From NCBI GenBank assembly GCA_030040055.1, contig JASHUK010000030.1:1-11428 (forward strand): DNA of 11,428 nt, read 5' to 3'. This DNA comes from Nitrososphaerales archaeon. Lineage in GTDB: Archaea; Thermoproteota; Nitrososphaeria; Nitrososphaerales; Gagatemarchaeaceae. This document shows positions 1 through 6,329 of the stretch, piece by piece. Below the pieces are notes generated by a model that was not told the DNA's origin, did no database searches, and saw nothing but the letters and a program-made list of their open reading frames with translations. The translations under genes and the position numbers were made by a program. Each line of letters begins with the position of its first letter. The stretch's first letter is position 1.

Positions 1-455
1 GCCAAGGGGACGTCAAGGAGCACCCTGGGAAACACCACCCTGACCCCCTTCCGCTCCTCCAGCGAGAGGCTCGGCCGCAGCACCATGATGTTGAACACGG
101 TCTCGGGGTCGAGCGAGTCGAGGTTGGCCGCGAACTCCTTGCGCGCGGACTCGGCTGCGCCCCTGGGGCCCCGGAACTTGACGTTCCTCAGTGCGTACTG
201 CCTCGCGCGCTCGAGCAGCCTCGGCTTGTCGTTCGCCTCCCTGATGGCCAGCCTCTTCAGCCTGTGCACCCTGACGCCGGCCGCGGCCAGGGCGTGCTCG
301 AGCTCCCCGTGCTCGTAGATCGCCTCGTCCATGCTGAAGGCGCGTTCGTACAGGAAGGAGTAGGGCTCAAGGAGCCCGCAGAACATCTCTATGCCGGGCC
401 GGTGGACGACCACGTCCTCGAGGGTGTCCCACTCGGCGCGGACCCTCGCGCGCAT
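1..455 (-). CDS. arcA: Arginine deiminase, N-terminal part (cut by window edge)
   Basis: Hydrolyses L-arginine to L-citrulline and ammonia, first step of the arginine deiminase pathway in the cytosol. The frame is open for 151 codons to the window edge; family members are about 400 residues, so only the first third is present. Seen: an N-terminus AEWDTLEDVVVHRPGIEM, typical of the guanidino-modifying (ADI/amidinotransferase) fold, then YEHGELEHALAAAGVRVHRL, which matches the family's EH...L...GV.V..L segment. The visible part stops at LLDVPLA, just before where the family's catalytic FxRD motif is expected. The catalytic Cys/His/Glu residues are therefore not visible. The ATG at 455 follows directly after the TGA of the OTC gene (TGAATG), with GGGGAAG just upstream as a possible ribosome site. 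The ATG at 459 is in another frame. A related amidinotransferase cannot be excluded from this fragment, but the OTC and permease neighbours favour arginine deiminase. Confidence 0.82.
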   Translation of the reverse strand, partial: MRARVRAEWDTLEDVVVHRPGIEMFCGLLEPYSFLYERAFSMDEAIYEHGELEHALAAAGVRVHRLKRLAIREANDKPRLLERARQYALRNVKFRGPRGAAESARKEFAANLDSLDPETVFNIMVLRPSLSLEERKGVRVVFPRVLLDVPL

Positions 456-1394
456 TCATCTTCCCCGTCCACGGCTGCCCCGCAGTGCCCACTCGAGGAC
501 CGCTGCAGCCCCGTAGAGCTTGTTCTCCCCCTGCTCCCAGACGATGGAGCGCCTCCCCTCGATGACCTCGTCCGTTATCTCCAGCCCGCGGTGGGCGGGG
601 AGGCAGTGCATGACCCTGGCGTCGCGCTTCGCGAGCTTGAGGAGGGCCGCGTTGACCTGGTACCCCCGGAAGTCCTTCATCCTCTTCTCCCTCTCCGCTT
701 CATCCCCCATCGAGACCCAGACGTCGGTGTAGAGCAGGTCCGCCCCGGACGCCGCCTCCTCGGGTTCTCTCATGACGGTCGTCCGCCCGCCCCCCTTCCC
801 GCCCAGCGACTTCGCCCTGGCCAGGACCCCGCCGTTCGGCTCGTACCCGGCGGGGCACGCCACTCTGAGCTCGATGCCCGTCAGGGCGGCCGCGAGGACC
901 AGCGAGTTGCAGACGTTGTTCCCGTCCCCGATGTAGGCCATCGTGAGCCCCCGCAGCCTACCCTTCGCCTCCTTGATCGTCAGAAGGTCCGACACAGCCT
1001 GGGTGGGATGCTCCAAGTCGCTGAGCGCGTTCACAACGGGGACGCCGGAGCTCTCGCGGAACTGCATGAGCGTGTCGTGCGAGAAGACCCTGGCGACTAT
1101 CGCGTCGAGGTAACCTCCGAGGATCCTGGCGGTGTCCCTTATCGGCTCCCCCCTGCTCAGCTGCAGCTCGCCCGCCGAGAGGTAGACCGGGCTCCCTCCG
1201 AGCCTGAGGGTCGCCGTCTCGAAGCTCGTCCTGGTCCTGGTGGACGGCTTCTCGAAGAGAATGCCTATCACCCTGCCGTCCAGGGTCGTGACGCTCTTCC
1301 TGGCGCGGATGGCGCCCTTCAGCGCCGCCGCCCTCGACAGCACCGCCTCGAGGTCGTCCCTCGGGAGGTCGGCCAGCGAGAGGAGGCTCTTCAA
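456..1394 (-). CDS. arcB: Ornithine carbamoyltransferase (ArcB/ArgF)
   Basis: Interconverts ornithine plus carbamoyl phosphate and citrulline plus phosphate; acts in arginine synthesis or, run backwards, in the arginine deiminase pathway. The protein is 312 residues, normal for the family. Seen: carbamoyl-phosphate loop STRTRT (51-56), HPTQ (129-132), DGNN (157-160), the ornithine-specific SMG loop in DVWVSMGDE (228-230), and HCLPAHRG (263-270) carrying the catalytic Cys. SMG and HCLP distinguish it from aspartate carbamoyltransferase. The start is chosen as TTG at 1394, giving MKSLLSLADL as in homologues. This TTG overlaps the permease stop (TTGA), implying translational coupling. The frame is open further upstream, but that part lies in the permease gene and looks like nothing. 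Its stop abuts the arginine deiminase ATG. Direction (catabolic ArcB versus anabolic ArgF) is inferred from neighbours only; the symbol could equally be argF. Confidence 0.95.
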   Translation of the reverse strand: MKSLLSLADLPRDDLEAVLSRAAALKGAIRARKSVTTLDGRVIGILFEKPSTRTRTSFETATLRLGGSPVYLSAGELQLSRGEPIRDTARILGGYLDAIVARVFSHDTLMQFRESSGVPVVNALSDLEHPTQAVSDLLTIKEAKGRLRGLTMAYIGDGNNVCNSLVLAAALTGIELRVACPAGYEPNGGVLARAKSLGGKGGGRTTVMREPEEAASGADLLYTDVWVSMGDEAEREKRMKDFRGYQVNAALLKLAKRDARVMHCLPAHRGLEITDEVIEGRRSIVWEQGENKLYGAAAVLEWALRGSRGRGR

Positions 1395-2944
1395 GCCCTG
1401 CCCACTCGCACGTTCGACTTGTACGCCCAAGCGAATATCGCCAGAGAGAAGACCGTCAGGACAACCAGGTCGTAAGGCATCACGAGAATCCCCTGCGGGC
1501 CAAAGGACAGGAAGTTGTCGTAAATGAAGTTGGTGTCCCCCAGGTACGAGATAATGGCGATCCCCGCGACGTACGCCACCAGCCACAGCTGGCGCTTGAG
1601 CTCGAAGAGGTGGTGCCCCGTGGTCAGGTAGAGCGGGAACCCCACGAGCATCGCGACCGCCCCGACCAGCGTCCAGGGCCAGCTGGCCCAGTATGCGAGT
1701 ATGGTCGCGAGCACGAACCCAGCCGCCGCCAGGAGCGTCCCCGCCGGGAGCTTGAACGGCCTGGGGGTGTCTGCGTGGGTCTTCCTCAGCACGGGGAGCG
1801 ATACCGAGGCTGCCGCGTACGGGATGAGCGTTGTTATCGAAGCGATCAGGACGATGTCAGGGAGCGACGGGAACACGACCTCCGTCCCTATGGTCAGCAG
1901 GGAAGCGAAGATTATCGCTATGTAGGGGGTGCCGTACTTCGAGTGCACCTTGTGCATGGGCCCCCAGAACAGGCCGTCCTGCGCCATCGCGTAGGGCATC
2001 CGCCCCTGGAAGAGGACCCAGTCGCTCCCGGCTCCCATGGTGCTGAAGACCGCCCCGACCGTGATCACGGCCGCCAGCAGGGCCATCCCCGCAGCCTTCG
2101 CCACGTCGGACAGTGGAGATGACAGGTTGACGATGTCCGCCCAGTCGCCGTTCGCCAGCCCCAAGCTCGACCAGTTGATCAGCCCGGTGAAGGCCACGGC
2201 TATCAGCACGTACACGCCCACGACCACGGCCATCGTTATGACCATAGCCCGCGGGATGGTCTTCGACGGCTCCTTCACCTCCTCGCTCGGGATTACCACG
2301 GCCTCGAAGCCGGTGAACGAGAAGAACCCGAAGGCCATGGCCAGCCCCAGGCCCCCCCAGCCGAAGGGGAGGAAGGGCGAGAAGTTGGCCCCGTTCAGGT
2401 AGATGAGGCCGAGCAGCCCGAAGAGCAGAAGGGGGATCAGCTTCGCCACGGTCGTGACTATCCCGAACAGCGCACCGCTCCTGACCCCGAAGACGTTGAC
2501 GGCGGTGAAGACCACGGTGGCCGCGACGGCGGCGGCGATGCCGGCCGGGAGCAGGGTGAGCCCGCTCGCCAGCCCCGGGACGTAGTAGCCTGCGTAGGCT
2601 ATCATGATGTCGATTATGTAGGCCGTCCCGGTGAAGGCGTAGAGGAAGTAGCCCCACCCTATGACGAAGCCGCTGGTGTCACCGAGGGCGAGCCTGGGTA
2701 TCGAGTAAGGGCCCCCGGTGACGGGGAACGCCGAGCCCAGCTCGGCGTAGACGAGGGCCAGGAGCGTTACGATTACGCCGACCAGCAGCACCGCCAATAT
2801 CAGGGCGGGGCCCGCTGCGGAGCCCATCAACGCCGGGAGGCCGAAGACCCCCGCGCCGATAATCCCGCCCACCCCGAGGCTGACGAGCCCCCACAGGCCC
2901 ACCTCCCTCTTCAGGGAGGACTTCCGCTCCTCGCTCTTTGTCAT
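1391..2944 (-). CDS. APC-family amino acid permease, likely arginine/ornithine transporter
   Basis: Integral membrane amino-acid transporter of 517 residues with about 12 hydrophobic segments. Seen: the APC signature in unwound helix 1, LGVGGIIGAGVFG (about 23-35); helix 6 FGFFSFTGFEAV (205-216); and the cytoplasmic EEVKEPSKTIPRAM (221-234) that follows helix 6 in this family. The N-terminus is a short charged cytoplasmic tail (MTKSEERKSSLKRE). The start is ATG at 2944, with GAGGGGAG directly upstream and a TATA-like box about 34 bp away. The gene leads a unit with OTC and arginine deiminase, so arginine import or arginine/ornithine exchange is the most economical role. Substrate cannot be read from sequence: APC members carry many amino acids or polyamines. 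Its TGA overlaps the TTG start of OTC. Confidence 0.9.
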   Translation of the reverse strand: MTKSEERKSSLKREVGLWGLVSLGVGGIIGAGVFGLPALMGSAAGPALILAVLLVGVIVTLLALVYAELGSAFPVTGGPYSIPRLALGDTSGFVIGWGYFLYAFTGTAYIIDIMIAYAGYYVPGLASGLTLLPAGIAAAVAATVVFTAVNVFGVRSGALFGIVTTVAKLIPLLLFGLLGLIYLNGANFSPFLPFGWGGLGLAMAFGFFSFTGFEAVVIPSEEVKEPSKTIPRAMVITMAVVVGVYVLIAVAFTGLINWSSLGLANGDWADIVNLSSPLSDVAKAAGMALLAAVITVGAVFSTMGAGSDWVLFQGRMPYAMAQDGLFWGPMHKVHSKYGTPYIAIIFASLLTIGTEVVFPSLPDIVLIASITTLIPYAAASVSLPVLRKTHADTPRPFKLPAGTLLAAAGFVLATILAYWASWPWTLVGAVAMLVGFPLYLTTGHHLFELKRQLWLVAYVAGIAIISYLGDTNFIYDNFLSFGPQGILVMPYDLVVLTVFSLAIFAWAYKSNVRVGRA

Positions 2945-2974
2945 CTCCCCTCGTCGGTTCCAGACGGCCCGGCG

Positions 2975-2981
2975 TACTTAA
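2975..2981 (-). promoter_or_regulatory. TATA-like box for the permease-OTC-deiminase unit
   Basis: On the minus strand the AT-rich heptamer TTAAGTA stands in GC-rich surroundings, centred about 34 bp upstream of the permease ATG (2944). This is the distance expected for an archaeal TATA box with a very short leader. The 117 bp between the divergent permease and aldehyde dehydrogenase genes hold this box and the dehydrogenase promoter; no clear operator repeat is visible between them. Confidence 0.5.
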
Positions 2982-3022
2982 CGGGGTGAGATGATTCTCA
3001 GCGGTGAAAATCACGGCGGGTC

Positions 3023-3034
3023 CGAAGTCTTATA
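3023..3034 (+). promoter_or_regulatory. BRE/TATA-like promoter of the aldehyde dehydrogenase gene
   Basis: CGAAGTCTTATA: a TTATA core (3030-3034) preceded by a purine-rich stretch resembling an archaeal TFB-recognition element. The core centre is 30 bp upstream of TTG 3062 and 39 bp upstream of ATG 3071. The first distance equals the TATA-to-start spacing seen at rps10 (about 30.5 bp), which supports a near-leaderless transcript starting at or just before TTG 3062. Confidence 0.55.
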
Positions 3035-3061
3035 CCGAAGTCGCGCACGTCGGCTCCGGCT

Positions 3062-4531
3062 TTGGACGGGATGATGTTCGTCGGTGGGCAGTGGAGGAAG
3101 AGCGGAGGAGGAGAGTCCTTCCAAGTCAAGAACCCGGCGAGCGGGGCAGTGGTCGGGTCGGTCGCGAAGGGGACTCGCGAAGACGCTAGGTCGGCCATCG
3201 ACTCGGCGCGGGAAGCATTCAGGAAGTGGTCGGAGACGCCGCCGATCGAGCGGTCCAGGGCCCTCCTCAAAGTCGCGGAGATGGTGAGGGCGAGCGTCGG
3301 GCCTCTGGCGAAGAGCCTCGTCCTGGAGCAGGGGAAGCCTCTGGGGGAGGCGAAGAGCGAGATCGGCTCGTTCGCGAACACCTTCGAATACTACGCGGGC
3401 TTGGTCGGAAGGGAGAGGGGGGCGCAGACGCCGCTCTCGACGGGCGAGGGCTACTTCATAGTGACGAAGAGGCCGATCGGGGTAGTAGGCGCGATACTCC
3501 CCTGGAACTTCCCGGTCTCGCTGATGGGGTGGAAGGTGGCGCCTGGGCTCGCCGCTGGCAACACCTTCGTCGTGAAGCCGGCCAGCACCACCCCCCTGAC
3601 GGACCTGATGGCCGCCGAGCTGCTGGCGAAGTCGGGGCTCCCGGCGGGGGCGGTGAACGTCGTGACAGGCCCGGGAGGGGTGGTGGGGCAGGAACTTCTC
3701 GACAACCCCGGGGTGGGGAAGATCGCCTTCACCGGGGAGACGGACACAGGAAAGAAGATCATGGAGGGCTCGGCGAAGCACATCAAGCGGCTCACGCTGG
3801 AACTGGGAGGGTCCGACCCCATGATAGTCTGCGACGACGCCGACCTGGGACTGGCTGTGGAGGGGGCGACGTGGGGCAGGTTCAGGAACTGCGGGCAGTC
3901 GTGCACCTCGGTCAAGCGGCTCTTCCTCTTCGAGTCGATATCCGAGGAGTTCACGAAGAGGCTCGCGGAGAAGGTCAGGTCGATAAGGGTCGGCGACGGC
4001 CTTCAGAGCGGGACCCACATGGGGCCGATGCACACCGCGGAGCAGCGGAGCAAGGTGGAGGACATGGTGGAGGACGCTGAGGCGCGGGGGGCTGAGCCCT
4101 TGGTCGGGGGAGGTCGCCCCGGCGGGCCGGACTTGGCCCGCGGCAACTTCTACTCGCCCACGCTGCTCGGAGGGGTCGACTACGACTCCAGGATAGCGAC
4201 GGAGGAGTGCTTCGGGCCGGCCCTTCCGGTCTTCGAGGTGAAAGACCTCGACGAGGCCCTGGAGAGGGCCAACGACACGCCGTATGGGCTCGGCTCGTCG
4301 GTGTGGACGTCGGACCTGGAGCGGGCATACAGCGCCGCGGAGAGGATCGAAGCGGGGACTACCTGGGTGAACTCTCCCCCCATCTCGAGGGCCGAGGTCC
4401 CCTTCGGCGGGTTCAAGCAGAGCGGGTTCGGCAGAGAGCTGGGGGTCGAAGGGCTGGACTACTATTATGAAACGAAGAGCATACAGGTCCTGGAGTACGA
4501 AAAGGGGAAGAAGTGGGGATTCCCCATCTAA
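3062..4531 (+). CDS. NAD(P)+-dependent aldehyde dehydrogenase (SSADH/GapN-like ALDH superfamily)
   Basis: Oxidises an aldehyde to the carboxylic acid with NAD(P)+ in the cytosol. From TTG 3062 it has 489 residues, normal for the family. Seen: PWNFP with the oxyanion Asn (147-151), FTGETDTG nucleotide-binding turn (223-230), LELGG with the general base Glu247, GQSC with nucleophile Cys281, EECFGP (381-386) holding the cofactor-binding Glu-Phe, and the C-terminal PFGGFKQSGFGRELG. All catalytic residues are present. The substrate is open: the sequence around the cysteine (CGQSCTSVKRLF) lies between succinate-semialdehyde and non-phosphorylating glyceraldehyde-3-phosphate dehydrogenases. Start: TTG 3062 fits the promoter spacing; ATG 3071 or 3074 would start the protein at MMFVGGQW or MFVGGQW, also normal for the family. 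Divergent from the arginine unit, so a role in amino-acid breakdown is possible but inferred. Confidence 0.93.
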   Translation: MDGMMFVGGQWRKSGGGESFQVKNPASGAVVGSVAKGTREDARSAIDSAREAFRKWSETPPIERSRALLKVAEMVRASVGPLAKSLVLEQGKPLGEAKSEIGSFANTFEYYAGLVGRERGAQTPLSTGEGYFIVTKRPIGVVGAILPWNFPVSLMGWKVAPGLAAGNTFVVKPASTTPLTDLMAAELLAKSGLPAGAVNVVTGPGGVVGQELLDNPGVGKIAFTGETDTGKKIMEGSAKHIKRLTLELGGSDPMIVCDDADLGLAVEGATWGRFRNCGQSCTSVKRLFLFESISEEFTKRLAEKVRSIRVGDGLQSGTHMGPMHTAEQRSKVEDMVEDAEARGAEPLVGGGRPGGPDLARGNFYSPTLLGGVDYDSRIATEECFGPALPVFEVKDLDEALERANDTPYGLGSSVWTSDLERAYSAAERIEAGTTWVNSPPISRAEVPFGGFKQSGFGRELGVEGLDYYYETKSIQVLEYEKGKKWGFPI

Positions 4532-4566
4532 CTCGAGCGCGAGGGTGACTGTCACGCGATTCGAGT
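4531..4566. repeat. Imperfect 36-bp palindrome after the aldehyde dehydrogenase stop
   Basis: Left arm ACTCGA (4531-4536), CGCG (4538-4541), TGAC (4546-4549). Right arm GTCA (4551-4554), CGCG (4555-4558), TCGAGT (4561-4566). Fourteen base pairs can form, with bulges of 1/2 and 4/0 nt, around a central T. It begins at the last base of the stop codon and ends 34 bp before the next ATG. It could be a transcript end structure for the dehydrogenase or a dimeric-repressor operator for the next gene; no T-run follows. Confidence 0.4.
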
Positions 4567-4600
4567 GGGAGCAGAGAGTCAAGACGAGGTTGAAGGCCTG

Positions 4601-5035
4601 ATGGGCATCATCTACACGGTGAACTGCTTAGACTGCCAGAAGAGAATCTACGTTGGCAAGAAGGAAGAGCTCCAGTCAAGCCTCCCTTACCTACTTATTA
4701 CGGCCGAATTCATACTCGAACATCACGGACATTTCGTCACTGCCCTTTGGGACATGGAGCCCGAGGCAATCTATCGACCCGAAGTATTGAAACGGGAGCC
4801 AAAGAGCAAGCTCCTCAACGACGAATACTATGACAGAGTCGCACTCGCTCTGGCGTCCATTCACATGGACGAACTTGTGGGTTTTGCCAAAGCAAGACTA
4901 GAGTCGCTCAAGGGGAAGTATGTCGGCAGTCAGATTACTGAGAAGCAATGGCTCGACGCATTGGAGGGATCAAAGAGGGCGCTTGAGAGATACCTCAATC
5001 CGCCGTTCAGGAAGCAGAAAGAGGCCGAGGTATGA
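4601..5035 (+). CDS. Hypothetical protein with CxxC and HHxH motifs, atypically low GC
   Basis: A 144-residue soluble protein that I do not recognise. Seen: a short beta-like N-terminus MGIIYTVNCLDC with Cys9 and Cys12, then EHHGH (His41, 42 and 44). Cys2 plus His spacing of this kind could bind zinc. The remainder is charged and helical, ending in a Lys/Arg/Glu-rich tail. There is no signal peptide or membrane segment. The start is ATG 4601 (GAGGT about 11 bp upstream); GTG 4565 is in frame but lies inside the palindrome and adds an unconvincing acidic leader. GC is about 50% (sampled lines 47-57%) against about 70% in the adjacent dehydrogenase, and codons such as AGA, CTA and ATT that neighbours avoid are used, suggesting later acquisition. 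No promoter is obvious; it may be read through from the dehydrogenase gene. I assign no function. Confidence 0.75.
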   Translation: MGIIYTVNCLDCQKRIYVGKKEELQSSLPYLLITAEFILEHHGHFVTALWDMEPEAIYRPEVLKREPKSKLLNDEYYDRVALALASIHMDELVGFAKARLESLKGKYVGSQITEKQWLDALEGSKRALERYLNPPFRKQKEAEV

Positions 5036-5042
5036 CAGGCAC

Positions 5043-5096
5043 TAGGGGTCCTTAGCTCGCGACGAGACCAGCTGAGTCCAAGACTCCAAACCCCTA
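5043..5096. repeat. Inverted repeat and nested stems upstream of rps10
   Basis: TAGGGGT (5043-5049) and ACCCCTA (5090-5096) are perfect 7-bp inverted arms. Inside lies a second stem, CTTAGCT (5051-5057) with AGCTGAG (5070-5076), 7 bp including one G-T pair. An alternative small hairpin GAGTC/GACTC (5074-5086) is also possible. The right outer arm overlaps the TATA box of rps10. Position suggests an end structure for the preceding gene or a control element of rps10; it is not a tRNA. Confidence 0.35.
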
Positions 5097-5100
5097 AATA
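5094..5100 (+). promoter_or_regulatory. TATA-like box of rps10
   Basis: CTAAATA, the only AT-rich patch in this spacer, centred about 30.5 bp before the rps10 ATG. This predicts a transcript with a leader of only a few bases; no strong Shine-Dalgarno sequence is seen before the ATG, which fits near-leaderless translation. Confidence 0.6.
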
Positions 5101-5127
5101 CAGTCGCGGGCGGCTCGTCCTGAGAAG

Positions 5128-5439
5128 ATGCCGCAGTTCGCCAGGATCAAGCTCACGAGCACCGACCTCCCAGAGCTGGAGAGGGTCGCGCGGGACATCA
5201 GGGACATCGCCGACAAGACGGGCGTCAAGGTAAGGGGTCCCCAGCCGCTCCCCACGAAGAGGCTGAGGATAACAACGAGGAAGGCCCCTACAGGGGAGGG
5301 GAGCCACACGTTCGACCACTGGCAGCTGAGGGTCCACAGGCGCATACTGGACGTTCAGCCCGACGACAGGACGATGCGGCAGATCACCAAGCTTGAGATA
5401 CCGGAGATCGTGAAGATCGAACTGATCCTCACGGCCTAG
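5128..5439 (+). CDS. rps10: Small ribosomal subunit protein uS10 (archaeal type)
   Basis: Structural protein of the 30S subunit head. It has 103 residues, the usual archaeal length. Seen: ARIKLTSTD at the N-terminus, KTGVKVRGPQPLPTKRL (the conserved GP-LPTK loop), the TRKAPTGEGSHTFDHWQLRVHRR segment in place of the family's RKSP.G.GT...W..R.H.R, and the ending PEIVKIELILT. The family assignment is unambiguous. In many archaea rps10 follows the EF-1A gene; here it stands alone, with its own TATA box, between a hypothetical gene and a convergent epimerase. Its TAG stop (5437-5439) shares bases with the stop of the opposite-strand epimerase. Confidence 0.97.
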   Translation: MPQFARIKLTSTDLPELERVARDIRDIADKTGVKVRGPQPLPTKRLRITTRKAPTGEGSHTFDHWQLRVHRRILDVQPDDRTMRQITKLEIPEIVKIELILTA

Positions 5440-6329
5440 TTCTGCGACTTCACCCACTCTATCGTGCGGGCCAGCCCCTGCTCCAGGGTCAGCTCGTGGG
5501 AGTATCCCAGAAGCGAACGGACCTTGTCTATCGAAGGATAGCTGATCTGCGGGTCCTTCTCGAGCTCCGACCGTGGCGGGGCCAGGGTCAGCTCCGACTT
5601 CGACCCGGTGAGCCGCTTCACTGTCTCGGCCAGCTCCTTGATGGACACCGCCCTCTCCCCCCCGAAGTTGAACGCCTGCCCGACTGCCTTCTCGTTGTCG
5701 ACGATCGAGAGGGCGAGCTTCGCGTAGTTGACCGCGTGCGAGGGGGAGGTAGTGTCCCTCCCGCCGTTGAAGAGGGTCAGCGGCTCGTCCTTCAGGCACG
5801 CTCTGATGAACCGTATGGTGGCGCGGTTGGGCTGGTCGTACTCGCCGAAGAGTAGCCAGCTGCGGGTGATCGAGACCGGGACCCCCTGGCTCCGGAAGAA
5901 GCCCATGGCGAGGCTCTCGCAGACGACCTTCGAGTAGTCGTATGGGACGCGGGGGTCGAAAGGGGAGTCCTCGGTGACCGGGTTCTTCCTCGGCGCGCCG
6001 AAGACGTTCGCCGACGAGGCGCAGATGATCCGCTTGACCTTCTTTCTCCTTGCGAGCTCGAGCATGTTCAGCGTCCCCCCGCAGTTGACGTCGAAGCAGA
6101 GGTGGGGGTCTTCGATGGTCTTCTTCAGGTCGGTTATGGCCGCCAGGTGGACTATCGCGTCGAACTCCGCCGAGTACAGCTTCTCGAAGACGAACCTCCT
6201 GTCGAGGAGGTCCCCCGAGAGGTCCCACCCGGAGAGGTCTGTCGGGACGACCCCGACCCCCTTCGACTCCATGTAGGATTTCAAGTTCTTCCCTACCATC
6301 CCTGAGGCGCCGGTCAGGAGGAGCTTCAT
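5436..6329 (-). CDS. NAD-dependent epimerase/dehydratase (extended SDR)
   Basis: Probable nucleotide-sugar epimerase or dehydratase acting in the cytosol, 297 residues, close to family length. Seen: Rossmann GASGMVG (7-13), the NAD-ribose-binding Asp31, VHLAA (60-64), the catalytic Ser in CASSANVFG (Ser105/106), and the Tyr-x3-Lys pair Y130/K134 in YDYSKVVCE. The C-terminal part carries FNFGGERAVSIKELAE and a closing LGYSHELTLEQGLARTIEWVK, as in UDP-glucose 4-epimerase-like proteins. The ATG at 6329 overlaps the stop of the upstream 125-residue protein (ATGA), so the two are co-translated. The stop is in CTAG shared tail to tail with rps10. Exact sugar substrate is undetermined; no glycosyltransferase lies nearby. 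Confidence 0.93.
   Translation of the reverse strand: MKLLLTGASGMVGKNLKSYMESKGVGVVPTDLSGWDLSGDLLDRRFVFEKLYSAEFDAIVHLAAITDLKKTIEDPHLCFDVNCGGTLNMLELARRKKVKRIICASSANVFGAPRKNPVTEDSPFDPRVPYDYSKVVCESLAMGFFRSQGVPVSITRSWLLFGEYDQPNRATIRFIRACLKDEPLTLFNGGRDTTSPSHAVNYAKLALSIVDNEKAVGQAFNFGGERAVSIKELAETVKRLTGSKSELTLAPPRSELEKDPQISYPSIDKVRSLLGYSHELTLEQGLARTIEWVKSQN

Noticed and set aside
264..1475. 403-codon plus-strand frame opposite the OTC gene
   Set aside because: Arg/Pro-rich translation without any recognisable motif, fully antisense to a well-supported OTC gene.
4515..4528. Small palindrome TGGGGATTCCCCA at the end of the dehydrogenase gene
   Set aside because: It lies within coding codons for Trp-Gly-Phe-Pro, has a one-base centre and lacks a T-run, so there is no reason to call it a terminator.
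3011..4582. Long open frame of 523 codons on the minus strand opposite the aldehyde dehydrogenase
   Set aside because: Its translation is Arg/Pro/Leu-rich and low in complexity, it mirrors the high-GC codon pattern of the true gene, and it would overlap the dehydrogenase promoter. It is an antisense shadow.
5043..5100. Possible tRNA or tRNA fragment upstream of rps10
   Set aside because: The outer 7-bp arms resemble an acceptor stem, but the enclosed length is too short, there is no T-arm TTCGA-type loop or anticodon arm, and there is no CCA-like end.
4930..6228. 432-codon minus-strand frame spanning rps10 and the epimerase
   Set aside because: It crosses two well-supported genes and an intergenic region, and its translation is repetitive Arg/Gly/Pro-rich sequence typical of a shadow frame.
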